From: Paenibacillus sp. 598K
Lineage (GTDB): Bacteria; Bacillota; Bacilli; Paenibacillales; Paenibacillaceae
DNA: 32,580 nucleotides
Direction: 5' to 3'
NCBI RefSeq assembly: GCF_003851045.1
Contig: NZ_BFBX01000035.1
Span: 16,553 to 49,132, forward strand
The notes beneath the pieces are model-generated. The model was not told where the DNA came from, did no database searches, and saw nothing but the letters and a program-made list of their open reading frames with translations. The translations under genes were made by a program, and so were the position numbers. Of this stretch, positions 15,738 to 24,168 are shown in pieces (position 1 is the first letter of the stretch; the number at the start of each line of letters is the position of its first letter).

Positions 15738-18209
15738 ATGTACGAGCGAATACACTTAAATCAACATTGGAAAGTAACCGGGATCGGGCCAGAAGGTAAT
15801 GAGATCGGGCCATTCGAAGCGACAGTTCCCGGCCATGTGCATATCGATCTTCTCAAACAGGGCTTAATACCCGATCCGATGTGGAGAGATCAAGCCCTTC
15901 ATACGCAATGGATCGAAACGTACAGCTGGATGTATGAGACGGAATTCCACTGGCCGGAAACCTACGAGCGGGGCCCCGCCGTCCTGCGCTTCGAAGGGCT
16001 AGATACGATCGCATGCATCGAGGTAAACGGCGAGGTGGTCGGCACTGCAGACAACATGTTTATTTCCCATTCGTTCCCAATTGGCCAGGCGCTTGTGGCC
16101 GGAACCAACCGGGTGCGCGTCCATTTCACTTCAGTATCCACCTACTTGAAGGATAAAGAGGTGAACAAGTATATGTCGCTCTTTTCCCAAGACCGCGTGT
16201 TCCTGCGCAAAATGCAGTGCACCTTCGGATGGGATTGGGTGCACAGGCTGGTGAGCTATGGAATATGGAGACCGGTCTATGTGGAATCTAAGCCAGAAGG
16301 CGAGATAGGAAGTACGTTCGTGCGAACGCTAGGTCTTGATGGCGATACGGCGACGCTGTCGTGGGGAACGGAAGCGCTGAGCCGTACGGGAAATGGTTGT
16401 CTTCATGTTGAATTGCTGGATGGCCATGGAAAAATCATATGGGAGCAGACCGAGCAGATACATGACGTAGGGAGAATCGGCTTCGAAGGTCAGTTTACGG
16501 TCGACCACCCCAATCTCTGGTGGCCCGTCGGTTACGGAGCCCCGAATTTGTATCATTTCCGGGTTCGACTCCTGTCCGAGCACGGCAGAACTATGGATGA
16601 AAAAACGGAGGAAATCGGAATTCGCACCTTTGAAGTCGAACAAATTCCCGATCCCCAGGGAGAATCCTTCACGATCCTCGTGAACGGAATTCGGGTGTTC
16701 GCCAAAGGCGGCAACTGGGTGCCTGCGGATCCGTTTCCTTCGCGAGTCACGAAAGGGCGTTACGAACATCTGCTGCAAGTTCTCGTGGACGGGAATATGA
16801 ACATGCTTCGCGTATGGGGCGGAGGGACTTACGAGCTTCCTGAATTCTGGCGCGCATGCAACAGACTGGGCATCATGGTATCTGTCGACTTCATGATGGC
16901 TTGCGCGCAATACCCCGAGCATGAAAGCTGGTTTGAGCATGCGATGCGCATCGAAGTCGAACATGCGATCAAGGAACTCCGTAATCATCCGTCGCTCGTA
17001 TTATGGAGCGGGGACAATGAGCTGGCAATGAACAGCAATTCGGAAGATGACTATTGGGGGAAGCATATTTGCGAGCAGGTGACGGCCCCTTTATGTGCGC
17101 AATGGGATCCAACGCGGCCTTTCTTCCCGACTTCGCCATATCTCGGTAGGCCGTTTAACAGTCAGGATGAAGGAGATTGCCATTATTCATCCTGGTATGA
17201 CATGGAATTCATCTTGGGCGACCAGTTGGATTATCGCGAGCGGATTAGGCAAGGAAGAGGTCGCTTCCTAAGCGAATGCGTATCCTTCGGCGCGCCGCCG
17301 ATGTCTTCGTTGCTGAAGATGATGACGATGGAGGATATCGCCGATGAAAGCGCGGAGATGTGGGAGTTCCATACGAAGGATAATCCTTACAACGGGCAAG
17401 ATGAACTTACCCATCATCGGATGTTAGAAAAAACGGCTAACGCTTTGTTCGGACCCAACCTGGATCCGTTCATGCGAACGAAAAAACTGGAATACGTGCA
17501 ATATGAATTCTCGCGGCTGCAGGCTGAGCATTACCGCCGGCGCAAATATGCGAGTAGCGGCATTCTGTTCTGGATGTATAATGACTGTTGGCCGGCCAGC
17601 GGACATGCGATGATCGATTATCACGGACTGCCTAAGGCCGGCTATTACGGTGCTAAGAAAGCCTTCACGCCTGTAATGATCTCCTTTGAAGATCATGGAC
17701 GCGAATTAGCCGTCTGGATGGTTAACGATACGTTAGAGGACCGAGAAGGGCAAATCACGATAAAATCGATGACGACGGATGGACAGGAGGTTTCTGAAAC
17801 CCATCTATGCGCATCCGTGCCTGCCAACTCTTCCGCTATGATCAGAAAAATGGACAAAGGCGATCTGGGGCTGCTGCACAGTCCAGCCAACACGGTCGTT
17901 CAAGGGATTTGGCGCGAGGGTGGAACGGTGGAACGGGTAACCTACTTTGATGTCTTGCCTGTGGAGCTCAAGCTGCCTCTTTCCGACTTAATGGTGAATT
18001 GGGTAGCCGATGATCCGTTCAGCGGGGTCATTGAAATGAGTAGTGCGGTGTACGCGCGAGTTGTCTCTATTGATGAAGAACTGATCCTTGAAGACAATTA
18101 TTTCGATTTAATGCCGGGAGAAACGCGGAGCGTAAAATACAGGACAATCAGCGGCACGTTCGAAAAGCATCCGCGAGTCACCTGCTGGAACATGCTTGAG
18201 AATCGCTAA
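15738..18209 (+). CDS. GH2 beta-mannosidase
   Basis: 823 residues, the usual size of GH2 beta-mannosidases, with no signal peptide. It has an N-terminal jelly-roll sugar-binding domain (the FEATVPGHVHIDLL region, typical of beta-mannosidases, near 26-40), an Ig-like domain, and the TIM barrel from about 310 (FAKGGNWVPADPFPSR, LRVWGGGTYE). The acid/base is Glu428 in WSGDNELAMNS and the nucleophile is Glu513 in FLSECVSFGAP. A C-terminal beta domain follows. The start has a GGAGG ribosome binding site 15 bases after the GH5 stop. It removes terminal beta-D-mannosyl residues from imported oligosaccharides. This is the gene that identifies the island as beta-mannoside related; N-glycan-derived beta-mannosides are an alternative source. 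Confidence 0.92.
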   Translation: MYERIHLNQHWKVTGIGPEGNEIGPFEATVPGHVHIDLLKQGLIPDPMWRDQALHTQWIETYSWMYETEFHWPETYERGPAVLRFEGLDTIACIEVNGEVVGTADNMFISHSFPIGQALVAGTNRVRVHFTSVSTYLKDKEVNKYMSLFSQDRVFLRKMQCTFGWDWVHRLVSYGIWRPVYVESKPEGEIGSTFVRTLGLDGDTATLSWGTEALSRTGNGCLHVELLDGHGKIIWEQTEQIHDVGRIGFEGQFTVDHPNLWWPVGYGAPNLYHFRVRLLSEHGRTMDEKTEEIGIRTFEVEQIPDPQGESFTILVNGIRVFAKGGNWVPADPFPSRVTKGRYEHLLQVLVDGNMNMLRVWGGGTYELPEFWRACNRLGIMVSVDFMMACAQYPEHESWFEHAMRIEVEHAIKELRNHPSLVLWSGDNELAMNSNSEDDYWGKHICEQVTAPLCAQWDPTRPFFPTSPYLGRPFNSQDEGDCHYSSWYDMEFILGDQLDYRERIRQGRGRFLSECVSFGAPPMSSLLKMMTMEDIADESAEMWEFHTKDNPYNGQDELTHHRMLEKTANALFGPNLDPFMRTKKLEYVQYEFSRLQAEHYRRRKYASSGILFWMYNDCWPASGHAMIDYHGLPKAGYYGAKKAFTPVMISFEDHGRELAVWMVNDTLEDREGQITIKSMTTDGQEVSETHLCASVPANSSAMIRKMDKGDLGLLHSPANTVVQGIWREGGTVERVTYFDVLPVELKLPLSDLMVNWVADDPFSGVIEMSSAVYARVVSIDEELILEDNYFDLMPGETRSVKYRTISGTFEKHPRVTCWNMLENR

Positions 18210-18247
18210 GAGAGTGTATTTCATTCCTATGCTGGGGGCTATCATCG

Positions 18248-19573
18248 ATGAAAAAAACCATCCGTAAACGAATGATTCTGTTGCTAAACGTATCTTTACT
18301 GCTGGCCATTATGATTCATGTCACAGTGAATCCGAAGCCTGTTTTCGCGTCGGGGAGTTTATCCGAATATCTTCAGGTTGCGAGCGATACCGTCGTAACC
18401 GGAACTTCGACGCTGCTTACCAAAACGATAACCTTTCCAAGCGCAACCAAGGTTCTAATCCAGTCGGACGGCAGGTATTATCCTAGCGGGGGCGCGGCAA
18501 TCGGCATCGTTCGCCTTAAGGTTGACGGTTCGATTACAGGAAGCGGTGCCGTTATCGATTGGAGCGTAAGCACGAATAGGCAGCAGCATTCCTATAATGT
18601 GATTGCCGCAGCAGAGGTTGCAGCGGGCACGCACACCTTTGCACTGGAAGCCAGTACGTTAAACGGCGTAAGCTTCACGGTAGGCTCGACCTCTAATCTG
18701 TCTATCGTCGCTTCGCCGGCAACCCATGTTAGCTCTACCTCATTAACCACCGATAGCTCTGTGTTTGATTTCACGACTGGAACCAGCTATGTTCCCGGCA
18801 CGACTGTACTTCCACATACGCCATTGATGAGCTGCAACATTAGTAATGCTTCCGGTCCAGTCATCGCGCTCGGCTCTGCACGGGCTTATGCTTCTGGCGC
18901 TCCGGGCGACGCTATGCTGGGTTTGTACCGAAATGGAACTGCTTTGGCTAATAATGAAGGCCTGTTAACCGTGAATGATTTGTTCTCCGGCGCGGAGAAC
19001 CAAGCCCCCTTTTATACACATGCTTTCATGAATATTACAGGTACGCACACCATCTCGCTCGATGCAACGGAGTTTCCCTGGAGCGGTGGACAAGGGGAGG
19101 ATCTGGTCAAGTACAAGGTGGGCTCCGGCAGCACGCTTGTGTGCCTGAACGGAGGAATGACGGTAGCTGGCTCAGCGCCTCTCAGCGCAAGCACGAATAA
19201 CGCCTACGATTATTTGAACATTGGAACAGGGACCGACTTCCAGCTTTCCAGCTCGACGGTCCATATTCCGAGCGGCCATAACGGAATCGTCATGTTCATG
19301 GCCAAGACAAGAATCCAATGCGATGCCTCCGATCTGGGAGGCACGGTCAAATTGTGGATCAATATCGACGGAGTTGACAGAGGGTCCATAGGCTTGCAAC
19401 AGATCACGGCACCGAACGGCGATAGCCAACGGACACTAACGGCAAGCTATTTGTCAGCAGGAACAGAAGCGCTAAGCCCCGGCAATCATACCGTCAAGGT
19501 GTATGCAAGAGCCGATGGTTCATTCCTTCATCCTAGCGTTGTTAAAGATTTGCATTTTTTATGGTTTGATTAA
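18248..19573 (+). CDS. Secreted three-module beta-rich protein, function unknown
   Basis: 441 residues. A signal peptide (about 1-35, ending PVFASGS) is followed by Ser/Thr/Gly-rich beta structure with no Cys-rich or catalytic motif that I recognise. Three segments of 120-140 residues share a pattern: a strand with T-F/I-P or V-P or I-P, a long strand ending before a short-chain or basic position, a VDG- or RNG-like turn (KVDG near 97, YRNG near 226, NIDG near 372), and a closing GTHTF/GTHTISL/GNHTVKV strand (near 131, 261, 417). This looks like three diverged copies of one beta-sandwich module. It is the last gene of the mannoside operon, so binding of the polysaccharide or cell surface is the natural guess. 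A catalytic role is not supported. Confidence 0.8.
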   Translation: MKKTIRKRMILLLNVSLLLAIMIHVTVNPKPVFASGSLSEYLQVASDTVVTGTSTLLTKTITFPSATKVLIQSDGRYYPSGGAAIGIVRLKVDGSITGSGAVIDWSVSTNRQQHSYNVIAAAEVAAGTHTFALEASTLNGVSFTVGSTSNLSIVASPATHVSSTSLTTDSSVFDFTTGTSYVPGTTVLPHTPLMSCNISNASGPVIALGSARAYASGAPGDAMLGLYRNGTALANNEGLLTVNDLFSGAENQAPFYTHAFMNITGTHTISLDATEFPWSGGQGEDLVKYKVGSGSTLVCLNGGMTVAGSAPLSASTNNAYDYLNIGTGTDFQLSSSTVHIPSGHNGIVMFMAKTRIQCDASDLGGTVKLWINIDGVDRGSIGLQQITAPNGDSQRTLTASYLSAGTEALSPGNHTVKVYARADGSFLHPSVVKDLHFLWFD

Positions 19574-19767
19574 TCGTTACTACTTAGCACTTCACCCCCC
19601 CTGCGAGATGCGGTAGCGCAACGCGTAGGCTAACGAATCGAGAATCGGCTTGCCCTGTTTCATCAGAGTCGACAACCAAAACCACCGCCTCAGGATACGG
19701 TCTGCGGGGCGGTGGTTTGAGTGTTCTATAAGCTATACGAGCTATAACGGCTTTACTCAGCGCGCAG
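19574..19767. other. Convergent spacer between the mannoside island and the GntR gene
   Basis: This gap holds the shared terminator at 19679-19718. A short minus-strand open stretch (about 19602-19665, MKQGKPILDSLAYALRYRI) ends in a stop. It has no ribosome binding site worth noting and could be a fragment of a lost gene. Confidence 0.3.
19679..19718. terminator. Bidirectional terminator between convergent operons
   Basis: AAACCACCGCC and GGCGGTGGTTT form an 11-base stem. The T/A ends give short U-tracts in both directions. It lies between the end of the mannoside operon and the end of the ABC-GntR operon and probably serves both. Confidence 0.75.
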
Positions 19768-20133
19768 CTAATAGATCTTTTTCATCATCGCTATAGCCTC
19801 ATCTAGCGTCATGCCGTACGACTTGTAAAAGGCGATGTCGCTCTCCATTTGCTTCTGAATGGTGTCATTGCGTATGCGCAGCATCTCCTCGGGCGTGAAC
19901 TCGGCGACAAAGCATCCTTTGCCGGTGACCGTGTGGATGAGCCCGCTCCGTTCAAGCTCCTCCCAAGCCTTCTTCACGGTGATGACACTCACCGATAGCT
20001 CCAAAGCCGCTTGGCGGATCGGGGGCAGGCTATAGCCGCTCTCGAGTTCGCCTTTCAGAATTTGCGCGCTGATCTGTTCGTAGAGCTGTTGATAGATCGG
20101 CTTGTCGGAGCCATTGGAGATCATGACGTTCAT
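19768..20133 (-). CDS. Short GntR-family regulator (YtrA type)
   Basis: 121 residues. The N-terminal winged HTH is in the order typical of YtrA-type GntR proteins: KPIYQQLYEQISAQILKGEL (near 11-30), LPPIRQAALELSVSVITVKKAWEELERSGLI (near 36-66), then the TVTGKGCFVAE wing. The short helical tail (AFYKSYGMTLDEAIAMMKKIY) is the dimerisation part; no large effector domain is present. The open frame runs further upstream, but the ATG at 20133 overlaps the permease stop (ATGA) and follows GTGGAG. It is the last gene of the ABC operon, and its likely operator lies at the operon promoter, which suggests autoregulation of the transporter. Confidence 0.9.
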   Translation of the reverse strand: MNVMISNGSDKPIYQQLYEQISAQILKGELESGYSLPPIRQAALELSVSVITVKKAWEELERSGLIHTVTGKGCFVAEFTPEEMLRIRNDTIQKQMESDIAFYKSYGMTLDEAIAMMKKIY

Positions 20134-20786
20134 AAGAGCTCCACTCTTAGGAATCGCTTCACCGCCATCCGGTAGGCCAACCAAGTGAGCGCGAGGAAGA
20201 CGAGGATGCCTGCGCCCAGAATGGAGGCCTGCAATACCGTATTCTCAACCCCTGCGCCATAGAATAGGTCGTGCGCCCGCGGGCTCTGAATACCGATCCA
20301 TTGGGCGATCCCGGCAAAAAGGAGTGCGATGACAGTAGAGGCGGTTGTCGCTGCGCCGTACTTGTATGCCGTCTTATAATACATGGGCAGGAGCACCAGA
20401 TTGAAGATGCCGAGCATCACGAAGCTAAGCCCCCAAAAACCCAGATTCGGCGAGAAGAAATAGTACATCATATTCGGATATAGACGAAACGTCAACAGAC
20501 TGAATAGCATCGCAACAATAAGATGCATCAGCTCAAGCATAGCAATCACGGTGACCCGCGCTTTCACGATATCTTGCTTGGTGACGGGCATCATCGAGCT
20601 GAACATCAAGTCATTCTGGCTCTTGAATCCGCCCAGCATGTTCGGTACGGTGATGCAACAAAAATAGAACGGAACCATAAAATAGATCCAGCCGGGGACG
20701 AGCATTAAGGCCCCTGTAAATAGCGGCAGGGCGAAAAACCAGGGATTGACGCCAAGCCTTATATCCTTCATCACCAGATTAACCAT
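20130..20786 (-). CDS. ABC-2 type transporter permease
   Basis: 218-residue integral membrane protein with about six hydrophobic segments (for example FFALPLFTGALMLVPGWIYF near 16-35 and SILGAGILVFLALTWLAYRM near the end). It fits the small ABC-2 permeases that pair with YtrB/EcsA-like ATPases. The start chosen is the ATG at 20786, which has AAGGAGGAGG just upstream and overlaps the ATPase gene by eight bases; the frame continues upstream without support. The regulator gene overlaps its stop. ATPase, permease and GntR regulator form one unit, probably an exporter or membrane-stress transporter induced by cell-wall-active compounds, as known for related systems. The substrate is not visible. 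Confidence 0.88.
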   Translation of the reverse strand: MVNLVMKDIRLGVNPWFFALPLFTGALMLVPGWIYFMVPFYFCCITVPNMLGGFKSQNDLMFSSMMPVTKQDIVKARVTVIAMLELMHLIVAMLFSLLTFRLYPNMMYYFFSPNLGFWGLSFVMLGIFNLVLLPMYYKTAYKYGAATTASTVIALLFAGIAQWIGIQSPRAHDLFYGAGVENTVLQASILGAGILVFLALTWLAYRMAVKRFLRVELL

Positions 20787-21633
20787 GGGCCTCCTCCTTC
20801 TTCGCGAAATAGACCATAATTTCCTCAAGACTTGGCGTAGTCACCTTCAGATCGAGGGAAGGATCGCAATCTGCGGCATGCATCAGCCCGGTAAAGCCGA
20901 AAGTATTGGTTTTGTATGCAATTAAACGCGTCTTCAGCTCAGGCAGCTGATCCACTCTGCCGCCGACCAGACGATACGATTCTACGAACTCGTGCTTGTC
21001 GGAGCTGGCGACGATGCGCCCCTTGTCGATAAAGGTAATATAATCGGCGCATTTCTCCAGATCGGAGGTGATGTGCGTCGAAAACAAAATGCTAAACTCT
21101 CCGTCCAGGACAAGCTCCCGAAAGAGATCGAGCAGATCGTCCCGCGAGACGGGGTCAAGGCCGCTGGTCGGTTCGTCCAGCACGAGCAGCTTCGCGCCGT
21201 GGGACAAAGCGAGAGCCAGACTGTACTTTACTCTCATGCCGGTGGACAGCTCGGCGATTTTTTTATTTTCATCCAGTTTGAAACGTCGCAGATACGTGTA
21301 GTACGCTCCATCATTCCAGTTCGGATAGAATGTTTTGGTAACGGCGGTGAGCGTTTTGATTTTGCTTCGCGTGTAAAAACCAACGTCTCCGAAGGCGCAC
21401 CCGATCTCCTGCTTCAACGCCATTTCGTGCGTGGCGATGCTCTTGCCCATCACGAAAATTTCGCCGCTATCGATGCGGGTCATGTTCATAATCGACTTGA
21501 TCGTCGTCGTTTTCCCGGCGCCATTGGCCCCGATGAAGCCCATGATGTACCCCTGCTCCAGTTGAAACGAAACGTCTTTAATCTGAAAGCCGGGGTAGGC
21601 TTTGGTCACATTTCGAATGTCGAGTGCCAGCAT
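20779..21633 (-). CDS. ABC transporter ATP-binding protein
   Basis: 284-residue ATPase. It has Walker A (GANGAGKTTTIKSI, near 37-50), a signature motif ELSTGMRVKYSLALALS (near 127-143) in which the usual LSGGQ reads LSTGM, Walker B (LLVLDEPTSGLDPVSR, near 150-165) and a switch His in LFSTHITSDLEKC. The YtrB/EcsA-like C-terminal part is short. The start is the ATG at 21633 with GGAGGCGG upstream, which begins at LALDIRNVTKAY where the domain starts; an upstream ATG adds an unlikely leader. It is the first gene of the operon, driven by a strong promoter with an operator-like palindrome. Confidence 0.92.
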   Translation of the reverse strand: MLALDIRNVTKAYPGFQIKDVSFQLEQGYIMGFIGANGAGKTTTIKSIMNMTRIDSGEIFVMGKSIATHEMALKQEIGCAFGDVGFYTRSKIKTLTAVTKTFYPNWNDGAYYTYLRRFKLDENKKIAELSTGMRVKYSLALALSHGAKLLVLDEPTSGLDPVSRDDLLDLFRELVLDGEFSILFSTHITSDLEKCADYITFIDKGRIVASSDKHEFVESYRLVGGRVDQLPELKTRLIAYKTNTFGFTGLMHAADCDPSLDLKVTTPSLEEIMVYFAKKEEAHG

Positions 21634-21662
21634 TCCGCGCCGCCTCCAATAAATTGTGTATG

Positions 21663-21676
21663 TTGTGCATTCACAA
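21663..21676. promoter_or_regulatory. Candidate GntR (YtrA-type) operator
   Basis: TTGTGCATTCACAA is an inverted repeat (TTGTG/CACAA, four-base centre) touching the -10 box of the operon promoter. A further TTGTG lies at 21654-21658. The position suggests repression by the GntR protein encoded at the operon's end. Confidence 0.6.
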
Positions 21677-21703
21677 TGTATCACAGGAAAAGAAACAAGT
21701 CAA
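21675..21703 (-). promoter_or_regulatory. Sigma-A promoter of the ABC-GntR operon
   Basis: On the minus strand TTGACT (21703-21698) and TACATT (21680-21675) are 17 bases apart, 42 bases upstream of the ATPase start. The operator palindrome overlaps the -10 box. Confidence 0.75.
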
Positions 21704-21907
21704 TGCATCCGACTGCCAATGAGTCTCGATGTGGCTATAGGAAATATAACCAATACACCACCCAGCCTCGTTGCTCCTCTAAAGCAATGGGATCAGGAAA
21801 TTTTTTCACCTTATTGAAACTTTTTAAAGATTAGGCGGTCTATATAGAAGGAGCTATGACATTTTTTATAAACCTTTTGAACTGAATGTTAGAAAGGAGA
21901 ACGAGAT

Positions 21908-22561
21908 ATGAGAAAGAAAGTGTTTATTACCGCACTCGGTACTGTGCTATTGGGTGGTTCCTTACTTGGGGCCGCCTATGCAAGTAACAAAATCACCATT
22001 AAAGTCAATCACAGCGTGGTTGCAACCGATGTCGCCCCTCGAATGGTAGACAATCGGGTGTTAGTGCCGATCAGCTTTATCTCGCGTGCGCTTGGCGCAA
22101 ATGTGGGATGGGATCAAAAAACACAGACGGTAACGATTAATAGTAACGCCGCTCCACAACAAATCGATGTGTGGGCTGAAGAGTTAGATCTCTCTTCTCA
22201 ACGTTGGGCAAGAATCCGTAACAACATTAGTGTTTTTATAGCTGGCTATGATGAACAGGAGGACAAATTTATAGACCTGGTCGTCACGGAGGAATTCAAA
22301 AAGAATAAACATAACTACATTCCAATTGGCGGCATCCTTCCGTCCATACTAGACTACGACATCACGGATGTTAAGAGTGACGGGGATAATTATATCGCTC
22401 GGGTTAAAGTCGTTGTCAACGATTTTGAGTTGCGGGACGAGGATTGGGATATTTATTTAAATCATGAAGCTAAAATTACCGCCACTAACAAAGTGGGCCT
22501 AAAGCTACGCGACTCTCATACTGTCTTTCCAGGACTCACATTTAAAAAACAGCAGCACTAA
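21908..22561 (+). CDS. Secreted copper-amine-oxidase-N domain protein
   Basis: 217 residues. A signal peptide (about 1-25, ending GAAYAS) is followed by the copper amine oxidase N-terminal stalk-type repeat (ITIKVNHSVVATDVAPRMVDNRVLVPISFISRALGANVGWD, key V-P-I-S-F and the W-D turn, near 29-70). In Paenibacillus this domain is a common extracellular or wall-associated module and does not imply oxidase activity. The second half (about 85-217) is charged, with an IDLVVTEEFKKN segment and alternating strands, and I do not recognise it. The ATG has AGAAAGGAG upstream. It is a single gene with its own terminator. Confidence 0.85.
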   Translation: MRKKVFITALGTVLLGGSLLGAAYASNKITIKVNHSVVATDVAPRMVDNRVLVPISFISRALGANVGWDQKTQTVTINSNAAPQQIDVWAEELDLSSQRWARIRNNISVFIAGYDEQEDKFIDLVVTEEFKKNKHNYIPIGGILPSILDYDITDVKSDGDNYIARVKVVVNDFELRDEDWDIYLNHEAKITATNKVGLKLRDSHTVFPGLTFKKQQH

Positions 22562-22598
22562 TACAAAGCTGCTTCACATTGACGTTCTCTTTCAAGAA

Positions 22599-22622
22599 AA
22601 GCCAGCACAGTTCTGCTGGCTT
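22599..22622 (+). terminator. Terminator of the copper-amine-oxidase-N gene
   Basis: AAGCCAGCA and TGCTGGCTT form a nine-base stem around CAGTTC, followed by ATTCTTTC. It lies 38 bases after the stop codon. Confidence 0.75.
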
Positions 22623-22699
22623 ATTCTTTCTATTTTTTCATGTCCTCATTTCCTCTAACCACTCCCACGTCCGATCATCCGATATCGTACCTCGAAGCT

Positions 22700-23167
22700 T
22701 TAGTACTCCCCTTTAATGACGAAGAACGAACCTCGAATCGTCCCGGCCAGCTTGGACTTTTGTCTTGCGAATTTGAACTTTTTTTCTTCCAGCTCCCTAG
22801 GTACTTCCATCCCCTCGGACAGCTTGAAACCTACGGCTCGCTTCTTGGGATTATCCACTGTATACATGACGTTTACCGCCAGACCGTCTTCATAGAAGAC
22901 GAAGGCCCATTGGATATTTTCGACTTGAAAACGCGCGGTTTCCAGCGGTTTGGCCGCAAACGCAATCCCGCGTTCTTCCTTTAAAATTCGTTCGACATAC
23001 TCAAGCGTCTCCTGGCTTTCGGTGGCAGGTACGACCGTGAATTCATGCTTGTATTTGTTCATGAAATAACGGGCCTCATTCGCGCGCAAACCAGCTAGCG
23101 CTTCTGCTACCGGCGAAGATTCCAGTCCGGACGTCGTCACGTTTTTATAATCAACGATCGTAGTCAT
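22700..23167 (-). CDS. Uncharacterised soluble protein
   Basis: 155 residues, not recognised. It has no signal peptide or membrane segment. The sequence mixes helices and strands: an N-terminal SPVAEALAGLRANEARYF segment, then YVERILKEERGIAF, then a strand-rich part IQWAFVFYEDGLAVNVMYTVDNPKK, and a basic C-terminus ending RGSFFVIKGEY. The start is the second ATG of a close pair, with AGTAGGAGG upstream. A longer in-frame extension upstream is only the shadow of the WYL gene. It stands back to back with the truncated WYL regulator with about 50 bases between them, leaving little room for a promoter. It may once have been controlled by that regulator. Confidence 0.7.
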   Translation of the reverse strand: MTTIVDYKNVTTSGLESSPVAEALAGLRANEARYFMNKYKHEFTVVPATESQETLEYVERILKEERGIAFAAKPLETARFQVENIQWAFVFYEDGLAVNVMYTVDNPKKRAVGFKLSEGMEVPRELEEKKFKFARQKSKLAGTIRGSFFVIKGEY

Positions 23168-23218
23168 CCTCATCCTCCTACTGATTTCGTTTATTTCTAC
23201 TTCTCTACAACCGGAATC

Positions 23219-24097
23219 CACATCTCCCGCTCGACGGCGATTCGGGACATCCGGGAAATTGAAGCGATGGGCATGCCGCTGGTCGCTGAAGTCGGGAGGG
23301 ACGGGGGCTACTTTGTGATGAGCAATTCCGTCCTGCCCACAGTCCGCTTTACCGATAATGAGATCAAGGCGCTTTTTATCGCTTTCATGGCCACGCGCAA
23401 TCTGCAGCTTCCTTACCTCAAAAGCCGCCACTCGTTGGCGGAGAAATTGCTTGGTCTCATCTCCCAAAACCAGCAAGATGATCTTGTGCTTTTAAATCAG
23501 ATTCTGCTATTCGAAGGCACCAACCCCCATAATCCTGACTTGCTTGACCTGTCAGATCTGCCTCATCCGATGCTAGAGCAACTCATCCAGGTCCTTCTTG
23601 ATGATCGCTACCTGACGGTTGCTGTCGCAGAAGCCGGGGAAAACAAATCTTACCCCATCTATCTCATGCGCTTGTACCGCGAAAAAAGCGCTTGGCAAAT
23701 TGAGGGCTTCGACCTGGCTGAGAAAAAGAGACGGATGATTCCCGTCGACAGTCTCACCGATGTCAAACCATCCCCCGAAAGAAAAAGAATGAGCAAGAAA
23801 TTGATCGCGGAACAGCTAAGCAAACAGGAAGAAGCCATCAACCTGGTCGTCGAGCTTGGTCCCAAGGCGATTGCTCAGTTCAAAAAGTATCATCCGCTAA
23901 AAATGACGATTTCCTACACGAATCCATATCAAACCACGGCGCTCCTCAAGGCATTCCTCGATGTTTATCATGCGGATGAATTAAATGAGATTGCAAACTG
24001 GCTGCTTTTTTTGGGGGCCGATATCAAGATCAGGGAAATACCGCGGGAGGTTGCAAAAGAAATGCAGGACAGAGGGGAGGTATTGGGGCTCGACTAG
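23219..24097 (+). pseudogene. WYL-domain transcriptional regulator lacking its N-terminal HTH part
   Basis: YafY/DeoR-like regulators start with a winged HTH of about 60 residues. Here the recognisable sequence begins inside that HTH (HISRSTAIRDIREIEAMGMP, then GRDGGYF) and continues through a normal middle and WYL-type effector part. The frame is open to the left, but the residues read there (VYFYFSTTG) do not match the missing helices, and no ribosome binding site precedes a fitting start. The first usable ATG (23267) would lose the recognition helix altogether. I read this as a 5' deletion, with the upstream side joined to the neighbouring gene's leader. If translated, the product would keep the ligand domain but probably not bind DNA. 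The end of the gene is intact. Confidence 0.7.
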
Positions 24098-24126
24098 TCG
24101 TGACGAGCGCGCGGGCAAAGGACAAA

Positions 24127-24165
24127 AATACATCACCGCGCCCATCATTCACACGGTGATGTATT
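24127..24165. terminator. Bidirectional terminator between WYL and Nudix genes
   Basis: AATACATCACCG and CGGTGATGTATT form a 12-base stem with a 15-base loop. It is placed between convergent genes, 30 bases after the WYL stop and 3 bases before the Nudix stop. Confidence 0.75.
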
Positions 24166-24168
24166 CAT

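Noticed and set aside
21908..22561. Copper amine oxidase
   Set aside because: Only the N-terminal stalk-like domain is present; the catalytic domain with the Tyr cofactor site is absent.
23168..23476. Upstream extension of the 155-residue gene
   Set aside because: It is antisense to the WYL regulator sequence and lacks support; the ATG at 23167 has a strong ribosome binding site.
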